NCBI RefSeq assembly: GCF_003856975.1
Contig: NZ_CP033107.1
Span: 1,984,001-2,048,000 of the forward strand
DNA from: Plantibacter sp. PA-3-X8
GTDB lineage: Bacteria; Actinomycetota; Actinomycetes; Actinomycetales; Microbacteriaceae
DNA: 64,000 bases
Direction: 5' to 3'
The notes beneath the pieces were generated by a model. That model worked only from the letters and a program-made list of their open reading frames with translations. It ran no database searches and was not told where the DNA came from. This document shows positions 56,149 through 64,000 of this stretch, in pieces. Position numbers and translations under genes: made by a program. The stretch's first letter is position 1, and the number at the start of each line of letters is the position of its first letter.

Positions 56149-56826
56149 ATGACCAGTCTGGAACCGCGTTCGCTCCGTGTCGCCGTCGCGGACGACGCGG
56201 TGCTCCTCCGTGAGGGTGTCGCGCAGATCCTCAAGGCGGGTGGTCACGACGTGGTCGGCTCGTTCGGCTCGGCGGTCGACCTGGTCGATCGCATCGACGC
56301 GGGGCTGCAGCTCGACGCCGTCGTGCTCGACATCCGGATGCCGCCCACCCACACCGACGAGGGCATCGTCGCCCTCGAGCAGTTGCGGGCGTCGGGCTTC
56401 GCCGCCGGGGTGCTCCTGCTGAGCACCTACGCCGTGCCGTCCTACGCGGTCCGCGCGCTCGGCTCCGGTGGTGGCACCGGTTACCTGCTGAAGGATCGCG
56501 TCGCCGACTCCGGGACGCTCGTCGACGCCGTGGAGCGCGTGGCGGCGGGTGAGTCCGTCGTGGATCCCGAGGTCGTCTCCCTCCTCGTCGCGGAGCGGAC
56601 CCGGTCGGACGGTCTCGACCACCTCACGGAGCGGGAACGTGAAGTCCTCACCCTCATGGCCGAGGGGCGGTCGAACTCCGGCATCGCGAAGGCGCTGGTC
56701 GTCAGTCTGAAGACCGTCGAAGCACACATCAGCCGCATCCTGGCCAAGCTCGGACTCGAGGACTCTCCGGCGGACCACCGCCGCGTCCTCGCGGTCGTGC
56801 GATGGCTGGAACACGCGGATGGCTGA
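56149..56826 (+). CDS. NarL/LuxR-type response regulator
   Basis: The 225-residue regulator has a receiver domain with phospho-acceptor Asp61 in AVVLDIRMPP, acidic pocket residues in VAVADDAVLL and a conserved Lys in GYLLKDRVAD. A LuxR-type helix-turn-helix follows (LTEREREVLTLMAEGRSNSGIAKAL, given in part). I chose ATG 56149 because upstream in-frame codons lack homology and the -10 fits. It overlaps the kinase gene by eight bases, so the two are co-expressed. Target genes are unknown; the ABC exporter just upstream is an obvious candidate. Confidence 0.9.
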   Translation: MTSLEPRSLRVAVADDAVLLREGVAQILKAGGHDVVGSFGSAVDLVDRIDAGLQLDAVVLDIRMPPTHTDEGIVALEQLRASGFAAGVLLLSTYAVPSYAVRALGSGGGTGYLLKDRVADSGTLVDAVERVAAGESVVDPEVVSLLVAERTRSDGLDHLTEREREVLTLMAEGRSNSGIAKALVVSLKTVEAHISRILAKLGLEDSPADHRRVLAVVRWLEHADG

Positions 56827-58597
56827 CGGTCGCCCACACGGACGGGCGACATCGCTGCCGATCCCGGCACCGGCCGGCCGCGGTCGACTGCCGTGGCCGC
56901 TGCGACTCGGCATCCTGCTCGCCGCCGCGCTCGTGTGCGTCCTGTCGGTCGTGTTCGGCGTCGTCCAGCCGGGCGTCGCCGACGGCAACGGTCTGCCCTG
57001 GTTGGTGGGCCACCTCGCGGCGCTGGTGGCGGCGGGGCTGATCTGGTGGCTGGCTCCGACGGCAACTCCGGGCTGGGTGATCGTCGGGTACGCGCTGGCC
57101 GAGACGGCCTACATGTGGGCGTACGGCGTCGACGCGGGCTGGCTGTGGCCGCTCCTCATGTCGATCTCCGTGCTCCCGGGGGTCGCGCTGGTGTGGCTCG
57201 CGCTGGCCTTCCCGGCCGGCCGGCTGCGGCGCGGCTTCGACCGGCGGCTCGTCATCACCGCATCGGTCTACCTCGTCACCTATGCGATCGTGACGCTCCT
57301 GGCGACGCCGAACCACGTGCTCGACGCGAGCCACGAGCGGAGTCGGTATGCCGTCCTCGCCGCCGGAGACGTGGCCGACGTGCTCGGTCGGGTCCATGCG
57401 GGTGTCATGGGGGCCTTCGCGGTCGTCGTCGCGGGTGTCGTGCTGCTGCGATGGGCGCGGAGCAGCGGAGCGGCCAGACAGGTGGCCTTCATCATGCCGG
57501 TCGCGTTCGTGCTGTGGCTCGTCATCGGGGTGGCGTGGTCCCTCGTCCGCCTCGGGGGATGGCCGGAGCATCTCCGGCTTTTCGTCGAAGACCTCAACGC
57601 GTTCTCGGTGGTGCTCGTTCCCGCGGCGTACGCGACGGGTCTCATCCGGATGCGGACGATCCGCGCCAGGGCCGTCGACCTGGTGCAGACCGGACAGCTG
57701 AGCGAGACCGGCCACGACCGCTGGGACGGTGCCGTGAAGACCGTCCTCGGCGACCGCACCGCCCGGCTCGTCTGGCCGGGATCGCAGCGGACCACCGACC
57801 GGGACCCACGCGGTCGGGCGATGTCGAGCGTCGGCGATGCGGACGCGCCGCTCGTGTACATCGAGCACGACGCGGCACTGCTCGACAACCCGCAGTTGCT
57901 CCGGTCGGTGTCGGCGTCGCTGCGCATCATGATCGACAACGAACGACTCACCGCTGAACTCCGCCACTCGTTGCGGGAGGTGAGCCGATCGCGGTTGCGC
58001 ATCGTGCAGGCGGCCGACGAAGCGCGACGGCGGGCGGAGCGAGACCTGCACGACGGCTCGCAGCAGCAGCTGTTCTCCGTCGCCCTGCGACTCCGGATGG
58101 CGAGCGACGCGGCACGCGCCGACGGCCAACTCGCCCTGGCCGACGGCCTCGAGACCACCATCGATCAGCTCGCGAGCGCCATCAAGGAGCTCCGCGAGCT
58201 CGCCCGAGGACTGCATCCGGCGCTCCTGGCCGAGGGGGGACTGGTGCCGGCGATCGCCGAGCTCGGGCGCCGGTGCACCGTCGTCACCAAGGTCACCGTC
58301 GAGCTGCGCGAGCGGCCCGGGCAACTCATCGAGGCGACCGTCTACTACGTCGTCTCGGAGTGCCTGGCCAACGTCACGAAGTACTCCGGGGCGTCCAGCT
58401 GCGAGGTGGTCGTCTCCGACGACCCCGACGGCGGGCTCCGAGTCGTCGTTGCGGACGACGGGGTCGGCGGTGCCGATCCTGCGCGGGGGAGTGGGTTGCG
58501 CGGCCTCGCGGACCGGGTCGACGCCGTGGGCGGGACGATGCGCGTCGAGAGCCCGGTCGGTGCAGGGACGGTCGTCTCGATCCACCTTCCCGGCTGA
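56819..58597 (+). CDS. Membrane sensor histidine kinase (HisKA_3 type)
   Basis: The 592-residue kinase has about seven or eight N-terminal transmembrane segments (residues 20-280) with short loops, so it may sense a membrane-embedded signal. A linker and the HisKA_3 dimerisation helix follow, with His411 in ERDLHDGSQQQ. The GHKL ATPase part has SECLANVTKYSGAS (N box) and VVADDGVGGADPARGSGLRGLADR (G boxes, given in part). It pairs with the NarL-type regulator encoded immediately upstream. Confidence 0.9.
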   Translation: MADGRPHGRATSLPIPAPAGRGRLPWPLRLGILLAAALVCVLSVVFGVVQPGVADGNGLPWLVGHLAALVAAGLIWWLAPTATPGWVIVGYALAETAYMWAYGVDAGWLWPLLMSISVLPGVALVWLALAFPAGRLRRGFDRRLVITASVYLVTYAIVTLLATPNHVLDASHERSRYAVLAAGDVADVLGRVHAGVMGAFAVVVAGVVLLRWARSSGAARQVAFIMPVAFVLWLVIGVAWSLVRLGGWPEHLRLFVEDLNAFSVVLVPAAYATGLIRMRTIRARAVDLVQTGQLSETGHDRWDGAVKTVLGDRTARLVWPGSQRTTDRDPRGRAMSSVGDADAPLVYIEHDAALLDNPQLLRSVSASLRIMIDNERLTAELRHSLREVSRSRLRIVQAADEARRRAERDLHDGSQQQLFSVALRLRMASDAARADGQLALADGLETTIDQLASAIKELRELARGLHPALLAEGGLVPAIAELGRRCTVVTKVTVELRERPGQLIEATVYYVVSECLANVTKYSGASSCEVVVSDDPDGGLRVVVADDGVGGADPARGSGLRGLADRVDAVGGTMRVESPVGAGTVVSIHLPG

Positions 58598-58613
58598 TCG
58601 GGCGCGAATCCGG

Positions 58614-58934
58614 TCAGTACAGTAGCGCCTCGCGGCCCAGGCGGTATCGCCCGCCGCTCATCGGGACGATCGGTGTGCCTTCGGCCTCGTAGTGCTCGAG
58701 CGCGCGATCCTCGTGCCCCGTCGGAGGGAGACCGCCCGACCGGACGACTCGCCACCAGGGCACGGCATGCCCGTACTGCGCCATCACGCGACCGACGCCA
58801 CGAGCCGACTTCGACCCGATGATCGACGCGACCTGGCCGTAGCTCAAGGCGCAACCCTCGGGGATGTCGGCGACGACGGCCAGTACGGCCTCGGCGAACG
58901 CCTCAGCCGAGTCCGTCGGTGACGACCCGCTCAC
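58614..58934 (-). CDS. Alkyltransferase-like protein (ATL, MGMT-family without catalytic Cys)
   Basis: The 106-residue protein has the MGMT DNA-binding fold (CALSYGQVASIIGSKSARGVG, in part). In place of the catalytic PCHRV motif it has PWWRVV (Trp60 at the Cys position). That is the mark of alkyltransferase-like proteins, which bind O6-alkylguanine without repairing it and flag it for excision repair. A longer frame to 59069 exists, but its first 45 residues are antisense to the GNAT gene. The GTG at 58934 gives the normal ATL length and lies four bases after the GNAT stop. Confidence 0.85.
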   Translation of the reverse strand: MSGSSPTDSAEAFAEAVLAVVADIPEGCALSYGQVASIIGSKSARGVGRVMAQYGHAVPWWRVVRSGGLPPTGHEDRALEHYEAEGTPIVPMSGGRYRLGREALLY

Positions 58935-58938
58935 GGCC

Positions 58939-59391
58939 TCAGAGACTGATGCTGCCGATGGTCTCGCCGTACTGGGTCTCGCCGACGGGGGTGAACCCGA
59001 CGCGGAGGAAGAACGCCTCCGGACCGAGATCACCGGGCTCGTAGATGACGTTGACGTGGTCGAAGTCACGCTGCTTGGCCTCCTCGATGAGCGAGGCCAC
59101 CGCGAACCGGCCGACGCCCCGGCCCTGGTCGTCGGCGTCGACGTTGATGCGCCACAGGGCGGAGCGGAACTCCTCCTGCGTCGACTCGTGGTCGAAGTTG
59201 GCGGAGATGAAGCCGACGACCTCGTCGCCGTCGAGGATGACGCGCTGCCAGGAGGTGGCGGGGTTCACGACCGCGGCGGCGACCGCGTAGGACACCGGGG
59301 CGATGAACTGCTCCTGCCCGGGTTTCATGGTGAGCGCGTTGACCGCCACGATCGTCGATGCGGACAGTTCTTCCAGACGCAGCTCAGCCAT
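58939..59391 (-). CDS. GNAT family N-acetyltransferase
   Basis: The 150-residue protein has a single GNAT fold with the acetyl-CoA loop DDQGRGVGRFAVASLIEEA and a C-terminal FFLRVGFTPVGETQYGE segment. It resembles the spermidine/diamine-type acetyltransferases, but the substrate is not certain. It is the first gene of a minus-strand pair with the ATL gene. TAGCCT on the minus strand (59398-59403) ends six bases before the ATG. Confidence 0.82.
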   Translation of the reverse strand: MAELRLEELSASTIVAVNALTMKPGQEQFIAPVSYAVAAAVVNPATSWQRVILDGDEVVGFISANFDHESTQEEFRSALWRINVDADDQGRGVGRFAVASLIEEAKQRDFDHVNVIYEPGDLGPEAFFLRVGFTPVGETQYGETIGSISL

Positions 59392-59397
59392 GTCCTT

Positions 59398-59403
59398 AGG
59401 CTA
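59398..59403 (-). promoter_or_regulatory. -10 element for the GNAT-ATL pair
   Basis: TAGCCT (minus strand) ends six bases before the ATG at 59391. Confidence 0.5.
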
Positions 59404-59522
59404 ACCGGTCGAGCCGACCGCGGATAGTCCGGCCCCCGGGCGACACGCGGTGACCGCCGACTTCCACGGCCGACCCACAGCTGGGGTCGTGGACGGAACC
59501 AGGCCATCCGCAACTGTCTCGA

Positions 59523-59552
59523 TGTCAAGAGACCTGGCGGGTCTTGTAAGCT
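59523..59552 (+). promoter_or_regulatory. Possible icd promoter with inverted repeats
   Basis: TGTCAA (59523-59528) and TAAGCT (59547-59552) are 18 bases apart. Around them GTCTC/GAGAC and AGACC/GGTCT inverted repeats could be operator sites. The leader to icd would be about 115 bases. Confidence 0.4.
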
Positions 59553-59672
59553 AGGGCGTGGCCGTGCCGTCCACCTTTCGGATGCGGTCTCCTCCATGCC
59601 ATGCGGAGCACTCCACCGCGTGCGCACCTCCGTAGGCCGCTCGGCTCAGGGCGGCATCAGAAAGGACAACCA

Positions 59673-60887
59673 GTGTCGAAGATCAAGGTCGAAGGCACCG
59701 TCGTCGAACTCGACGGCGATGAGATGACTCGCATCATCTGGCAGTTCATCAAGGACTCGCTCATCCACCCCTACCTCGATGTGAACCTCGAGTACTACGA
59801 CCTCGGCATCGAGAAGCGTGACGAGACGGACGACCAGATCACGATCGACGCCGCACACGCCATCCAGAAGCACGGCGTCGGCGTCAAGTGCGCGACCATC
59901 ACCCCCGACGAGGCCCGTGTCGAGGAGTTCGGTCTCAAGAAGATGTGGCGGAGCCCGAACGGCACCATCCGCAACATCCTCGGCGGCGTCATCTTCCGCG
60001 AGCCCATCATCATCTCGAACATCCCGCGTCTCGTGCCCGGGTGGAACAAGCCGATCATCATCGGCCGCCACGCGTTCGGCGACCAGTACCGCGCGACCGA
60101 CTTCCTGTTCAAGGGCGAGGGCAAGCTCACGGTCGAGTTCACGCCCGACGACGGTTCGGAGCCGCAGAAGTTCGAGGTCTTCCAGTCGCCCGGCGACGGC
60201 ATCGCACAGGTGCAGTACAACCTCGACGCGTCGATCCGCGACTTCGCGCGTGCGAGCCTCAACTACGGCCTGAACCGCAACTACCCGGTGTACCTCTCCA
60301 CGAAGAACACCATCCTCAAGGCCTACGACGGCCGGTTCAAGGACATCTTCCAGGAGATCTTCGACGCGGAGTTCAAGGAGCGGTTCGAGGCTGCCGGCAT
60401 CACCTACGAGCACCGACTCATCGACGACATGGTCGCCTCGGCCATGAAGTGGGAGGGCGGTTACGTCTGGGCCTGCAAGAACTACGACGGCGACGTGCAG
60501 TCCGACACCGTGGCGCAGGGCTTCGGCTCGCTCGGTCTCATGACGAGCGTGCTGGCCACGCCCGACGGCAAGATCGTGGAGGCGGAGGCGGCACACGGCA
60601 CCGTCACGCGCCACTACCGCCAGCACCAGCAGGGCAAGCCCACGTCGACGAACCCGATCGCCTCGATCTTCGCGTGGACCCGTGGCCTGCAGCACCGAGG
60701 CGTGCTCGACGGCAACCAGGAGCTCATCGAGTTCGCGGCGACCCTCGAGGACGTCGTCATCAAGACGGTCGAGTCCGGCGCCATGACGAAGGACCTCGCG
60801 CTCCTCGTCGGCCCCGACCAGGCCTACCAGACGACTGAGGAGTTCCTCGAGACCATCTCGGCGAACCTCAAGGCACGCCTGGCCTGA
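59673..60887 (+). CDS. icd: NADP-dependent isocitrate dehydrogenase (eukaryote-like dimeric type)
   Basis: The 404-residue enzyme starts at a GTG after AGAAAGGA ([20 protein letters not shown]). Motifs [14 protein letters not shown] (substrate Ser/Asn/Arg) and [18 protein letters not shown] (NADP site) mark the type II dimeric NADP-IDH shared with eukaryotes, not the monomeric enzyme of many other actinobacteria. It converts isocitrate to 2-oxoglutarate in the TCA cycle. The in-frame ATG at 59601 lies in the leader and is rejected. A strong terminator follows. Confidence 0.96.
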   Translation: MSKIKVEGTVVELDGDEMTRIIWQFIKDSLIHPYLDVNLEYYDLGIEKRDETDDQITIDAAHAIQKHGVGVKCATITPDEARVEEFGLKKMWRSPNGTIRNILGGVIFREPIIISNIPRLVPGWNKPIIIGRHAFGDQYRATDFLFKGEGKLTVEFTPDDGSEPQKFEVFQSPGDGIAQVQYNLDASIRDFARASLNYGLNRNYPVYLSTKNTILKAYDGRFKDIFQEIFDAEFKERFEAAGITYEHRLIDDMVASAMKWEGGYVWACKNYDGDVQSDTVAQGFGSLGLMTSVLATPDGKIVEAEAAHGTVTRHYRQHQQGKPTSTNPIASIFAWTRGLQHRGVLDGNQELIEFAATLEDVVIKTVESGAMTKDLALLVGPDQAYQTTEEFLETISANLKARLA

Positions 60888-60918
60888 TGACGTCGGCCTG
60901 ACCGACACCAGCACCACA

Positions 60919-60958
60919 CGGACGGGGTCCGGGAGCACACGCTCCCGGGCCCCGTCCG
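60919..60958 (+). terminator. Terminator after icd
   Basis: An 18-base stem (60919-60936 with 60941-60958, one T-G wobble) closes an ACAC loop. Confidence 0.92.
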
Positions 60959-61036
60959 CCGTTCGGGTCTCGACGCCGGTGCCAACGGTCGTGTTAGCGT
61001 CGATGGACCACCTCGACGACGAAGTGAGGACCATCG

Positions 61037-62374
61037 ATGTCACCGATGACGAGAAGACAGTTGCTCGCCTGGGCTGCAGCGGGTGGTGCGACCGCGCTCC
61101 TGGCTGGCTGTTCCACCCCGGGGACGGTGTCGCCGAACACCGGTCCGACGATCGCCCCGGCAGCCGCCGGCGAACGGATCACGCTCACGTACTGGGCCTG
61201 GTTGAAGGACCTCCAGAAGGTCGCGGACGTCTGGAACGCCGACCACCCGAACGTGCAGGTCGAGGCCGTGTGGATCCCCGGAGGCAACGACGGCGGGTAT
61301 CAGAAGCTCTACTCGGCGCTCGCCGCGGGTGGTGGTCCGGACCTCGCGCAGGTCGAGATGCGGACGCTCCCCGAGTTCCTGCTCGTGAACGGGTTGGTCG
61401 ACCTCCGGCGCTACGGCGCGGACGAGGTCGCGTCGCGGTACAACGAGACCCTCTGGAACCAGGTCTCCTACGTCGACGGGGTCTACGGGATCCCACAGGA
61501 CTCCGGTCCGATGGCGCTCTATTACCGCCCGGACCTGCTCGACCGGGTGGGCGCGAAGCCCCCGGCCACCTGGGACGAGTGGTTGCAGGTGGCCGGGGCG
61601 GTGCGCGAGGCCGACATGTACCTGGATTGCTTCGCCCTCGACGACGCCTCGTGGTTCGCGGCCATGGCGACCCAGGCCGGCGCGTCCTGGTTCCGTGTCG
61701 ACGGCGACCGGTGGATCGTGGACATGACGGACGACGCGACCCTGGAGACGGCCAGATTCTTCGACCGGGCCATCGACGAGGGCGTCATGACCACCTCCTA
61801 CAGTCAATTCTCACCGGCCTGGTTCGCCGCTGCGGCGAAGGACTCGATCGCGTCGCTCGCCGGAGCCAGCTGGGGAGACGCCCTCCTGCAGGGCGTCTCG
61901 GGGGCCGAGGGCAAGTGGCAGGTCGCGCCGTTGCCCCGGTGGGGGAGTGAGGGGTACGGCTCGACCTTCCAGGGCGGGTCCACGGCTGCCGTCCTCGCGA
62001 ACAGCGCCCACCCGAGCGAGGCGCTCGAGTTCGCCGTGTGGATGACCACGAGCGACGCCGGCATCGACGCCATGATCGAGCACTCAGGCATCGGGTGGTC
62101 GCCGAACGACGCCTACATCGGCGCGCGCCGACAGCAACCGAGCGAGTTCTTCGGTGGTCAGAACTACAACGAGGAGGTCTTCGTGCCGGCGGCCAAGGAA
62201 CAGAACAACGAGTGGCAGTGGTGGCCACTCACCCAGCAGACCTTCAACATCCTCGCCGACGGGTTCCGGGCCAAGGCCTCAGGCGGCACCCTCGTGGACG
62301 CCGTGGTCCAGGGACAGCGCGACGTCATCACCGCCTTCCGCAACAAGGGCCTCCGGATCGAGGCGGCGTCGTGA
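61037..62374 (+). CDS. Sugar ABC transporter substrate-binding lipoprotein
   Basis: The 445-residue protein has an N-terminal MTRRQLL start, a hydrophobic stretch and the lipobox LAGC (Cys25). The twin Arg suggests Tat export followed by lipidation. The mature part is a type II (MalE-like, CUT1) binding protein, with ITLTYWAWLKDLQKVADVWN at its start and GSTAAVLANSAHPSEALEF later. It is the first gene of an importer with two permeases, joined by four-base overlaps. No ATPase gene is seen before the window ends; CUT1 systems often share one MsiK-type ATPase. Confidence 0.9.
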   Translation: MSPMTRRQLLAWAAAGGATALLAGCSTPGTVSPNTGPTIAPAAAGERITLTYWAWLKDLQKVADVWNADHPNVQVEAVWIPGGNDGGYQKLYSALAAGGGPDLAQVEMRTLPEFLLVNGLVDLRRYGADEVASRYNETLWNQVSYVDGVYGIPQDSGPMALYYRPDLLDRVGAKPPATWDEWLQVAGAVREADMYLDCFALDDASWFAAMATQAGASWFRVDGDRWIVDMTDDATLETARFFDRAIDEGVMTTSYSQFSPAWFAAAAKDSIASLAGASWGDALLQGVSGAEGKWQVAPLPRWGSEGYGSTFQGGSTAAVLANSAHPSEALEFAVWMTTSDAGIDAMIEHSGIGWSPNDAYIGARRQQPSEFFGGQNYNEEVFVPAAKEQNNEWQWWPLTQQTFNILADGFRAKASGGTLVDAVVQGQRDVITAFRNKGLRIEAAS

Positions 62375-63324
62375 GCGCCGTCACGGAACGCCCGGCGCGC
62401 GGTGTGGCGGACGACCCGTCGCGGTCAGGGGCGCAGCGCCGACGCCGGACCTCGATCGCGGCTCCGTGGGTGCTCCTCGGGCCGTTCCTGGCGCTCTTCG
62501 TCCTCACCTTCATCCTGCCGATCATCGTCGCGATCGGCAGCAGCTTCCTCCGGGTCTCACGGAAGGGCGTCTTCGGCGAGGAAGGTGTCACGACCGAGTT
62601 CGCGTGGTTCTCCAACTACGCCCAGGCCCTGGAGAACGGCAACTTCATCGCCTCGATCGGCCGGATGCTCCTCTTCGGCGTCGTGCAGGTCACGGTCATG
62701 ATCGCCCTGTGCACCCTGCTGGCGCTCCTCCTCGAGTCCGCCTCCGCGAAATGGCCGGGATTCTTCCGGGCCGTGTACTTCCTGCCCTACGGCATCCCCG
62801 GCGTGATCGCGACGATCCTCTGGTCGTTCCTCTACGTCCCGGGACTCAGCCCGATCATCGACATCGCCGGGGCGATGGGGATCGAGCTCGACTTCCTCGG
62901 CGCAGGCACCGTGCTCTGGTCCATCGCCAACATCGTGACGTGGACCTACACCGGCTACAACATGATGATCATCGTCGCCCAGTTGAAGGCCATCCCCGGC
63001 GAGGTGTACGAAGCCGCGAAGGTCGACGGCGCCGGGCCGTTCCGCGTCGCGATGAGCATCCAGCTCCCGCTCATCCGGCCGGCGCTCATCCTCACGACCG
63101 TGTTCTCCATCATCGGCACGCTCCAGCTCTTCGCCGAGCCCCAGGTGCTGCAGACCGTGTCGCCCGCGATCGACAACGAGTACACGCCGAACCTCAGCGC
63201 CTACACGACCGCGTTCGCCTACAACGACTACAACGTCGCCGCAGCGCAGGCGGTGCTCATCGCCGTTGTCGCGTTCGCGCTGTCGTTCATCTTCCTGCGT
63301 CTGACGTCGAGGAGGGCATCATGA
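62371..63324 (+). CDS. Sugar ABC transporter permease (MalF type)
   Basis: The 317-residue permease starts at a GTG overlapping the binding-protein stop. After a 35-residue Arg-rich cytoplasmic tail come six transmembrane segments. The EAA loop EVYEAAKVDGAGPFRVAMSI is where the ATPase docks. The NIVTWTYTGYNMMIIVAQLK segment is typical of CUT1 MalF-like subunits. It overlaps the second permease gene by four bases (ATGA). Confidence 0.9.
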   Translation: MSAVTERPARGVADDPSRSGAQRRRRTSIAAPWVLLGPFLALFVLTFILPIIVAIGSSFLRVSRKGVFGEEGVTTEFAWFSNYAQALENGNFIASIGRMLLFGVVQVTVMIALCTLLALLLESASAKWPGFFRAVYFLPYGIPGVIATILWSFLYVPGLSPIIDIAGAMGIELDFLGAGTVLWSIANIVTWTYTGYNMMIIVAQLKAIPGEVYEAAKVDGAGPFRVAMSIQLPLIRPALILTTVFSIIGTLQLFAEPQVLQTVSPAIDNEYTPNLSAYTTAFAYNDYNVAAAQAVLIAVVAFALSFIFLRLTSRRAS

Positions 63325-64000
63325 GCGAGACCCGGAGCATCACGACCGCGACCTCGTCGAAGCGTGCCCGGCGGCTGAGCGACCAGCAGGGTCGACCCGG
63401 TGGGTCCAGGGCGATGCGGGTGCTCGTGACGGGCATCCTCGTCGTCGTCGCGATCTACTTCCTGGTACCGGTGTACTGGGTGGTGATCGCTGCGACCAAG
63501 AGCACCGAGGATCTGTTCGGCAGCAACGGCTTCCTCCTCGGCTCCGAGTTCTCATTGTGGTCGAACCTCCACGAGGTGCTCACCTATGACGGCGGCATCT
63601 TCGTCCGCTGGTTCGGCAACTCGGTGCTGTACGCGGGCGTGGGAGCCCTCATCGCGACGTACCTCGCCGCCGCAGGGGGGTACGCGCTCGCCAAGTACCG
63701 GTTCCGCGGGCGCAACCTCGTCTTCGGCACCATCCTCGGCGGGGTCCTCGTGCCGGGGACGGCCACCGCGCTCCCGCTGTTCCTGCTCTTCAGCCAGATG
63801 GGGCTCGCGAACACGTACTGGTCGGTGCTCCTGCCGTCGCTCGTCTCGCCGTTCGGGTTGTTCCTCTGCCGGATCTACGCCGACGCGACGATCGACGACT
63901 CGCTCATCGAGGCGGCACGGATCGACGGCGCGAGCGAGCTGCGGATCTTCCACACCGTGGGGCTGAAGATCCTCACGCCCGCGCTCGTGACCGTCTTCCT
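63321..64000 (+). CDS. Sugar ABC transporter permease (MalG type), 5' part
   Basis: The gene runs off the window after 226 codons. It starts MSETRSITTATSSKRARRLS, has a first membrane helix near residues 35-55 and three more in the visible part. The EAA loop EAARIDGASELRIFHTVGL is near the break. It forms the heteromeric channel with the MalF-type subunit encoded just upstream. The C-terminal end and any further operon genes are outside the window. Confidence 0.88.
   Translation, partial: MSETRSITTATSSKRARRLSDQQGRPGGSRAMRVLVTGILVVVAIYFLVPVYWVVIAATKSTEDLFGSNGFLLGSEFSLWSNLHEVLTYDGGIFVRWFGNSVLYAGVGALIATYLAAAGGYALAKYRFRGRNLVFGTILGGVLVPGTATALPLFLLFSQMGLANTYWSVLLPSLVSPFGLFLCRIYADATIDDSLIEAARIDGASELRIFHTVGLKILTPALVTVF

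Noticed and set aside
58935..59069. The longer N-terminus of the ATL protein
   Set aside because: The extra 45 residues are low-complexity Ser/Thr/Arg sequence antisense to the GNAT gene; the GTG at 58934 gives the family length.

Overview
This is chromosomal DNA of a high-GC Gram-positive actinobacterium. The best fit is the family Microbacteriaceae; the genus cannot be fixed from this window. The reasons are strongly G/C-biased third codon positions, frequent GTG starts with 4-base ATGA/GTGA overlaps, and several actinobacterial gene neighbourhoods. These are infA-rpmJ-rpsM-rpsK-rpoA-rplQ without rpsD, alr-tsaE-tsaB-rimI-tsaD, guaB-guaB3, sucC-sucD-DUF6350-purN-purH, CIRCE-controlled groES, and a eukaryote-like NADP isocitrate dehydrogenase. 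No rRNA, tRNA or CRISPR array was seen.

Layout. 0-6.7 kb: end of a class IV aminotransferase gene, the translation/RNA polymerase operon (infA to rplQ), a two-domain acetyltransferase, truA, then rplM-rpsI. 6.7-15.4 kb: cell-wall and cofactor genes (glmM, coaA, glmS, acpS, alr) running into the tRNA t6A gene set. 15.4-19.0 kb: a DUF4190 membrane protein, a THUMP-like methyltransferase, groES with two CIRCE operators, and rarD. 19.2-26.3 kb: a branched-chain amino acid type ABC system, with the binding protein on the + strand and livHMGF on the - strand. Between the two lies a 1.45-kb element with long terminal inverted repeats that carries one AbiEi-like/DUF559 nuclease-like gene. 26.5-36.0 kb: guanine nucleotide genes (guaB, guaB3, guaA) interspersed with glpD, a KhtTU-type K+/H+ antiporter, a SURF1 protein and DUF3817. 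36-44 kb: a BI-1 protein, a phosphodiesterase, a PcrA/UvrD helicase, an SseB protein, a thioester-domain surface protein and an MpaB-type oxygenase. 44.5-50.2 kb: sucCD, DUF6350, purNH. 50.3-59.4 kb: a membrane-fused dimethylargininase, a zinc-knuckle protein, a heterodimeric ABC exporter, a two-component system, and a GNAT/alkyltransferase-like pair. 59.7-64 kb: icd and a sugar ABC importer cut by the window edge.

Most of the window is core metabolism and information processing. The clearest accessory feature is the inverted-repeat element at 20586-22041, which sits between the two halves of the liv system. Other points of interest are promoter -10 hexamers (TAGGCT and variants) about 6-9 bases before start codons, implying leaderless mRNAs; three cases where the upstream gene's TAG stop is itself the first half of such a -10; several structured intergenic RNAs in the ribosomal operon; a strong hairpin inside the start of glmM; two CIRCE sites flanking the groES promoter; and domain fusions in livH and the dimethylargininase.
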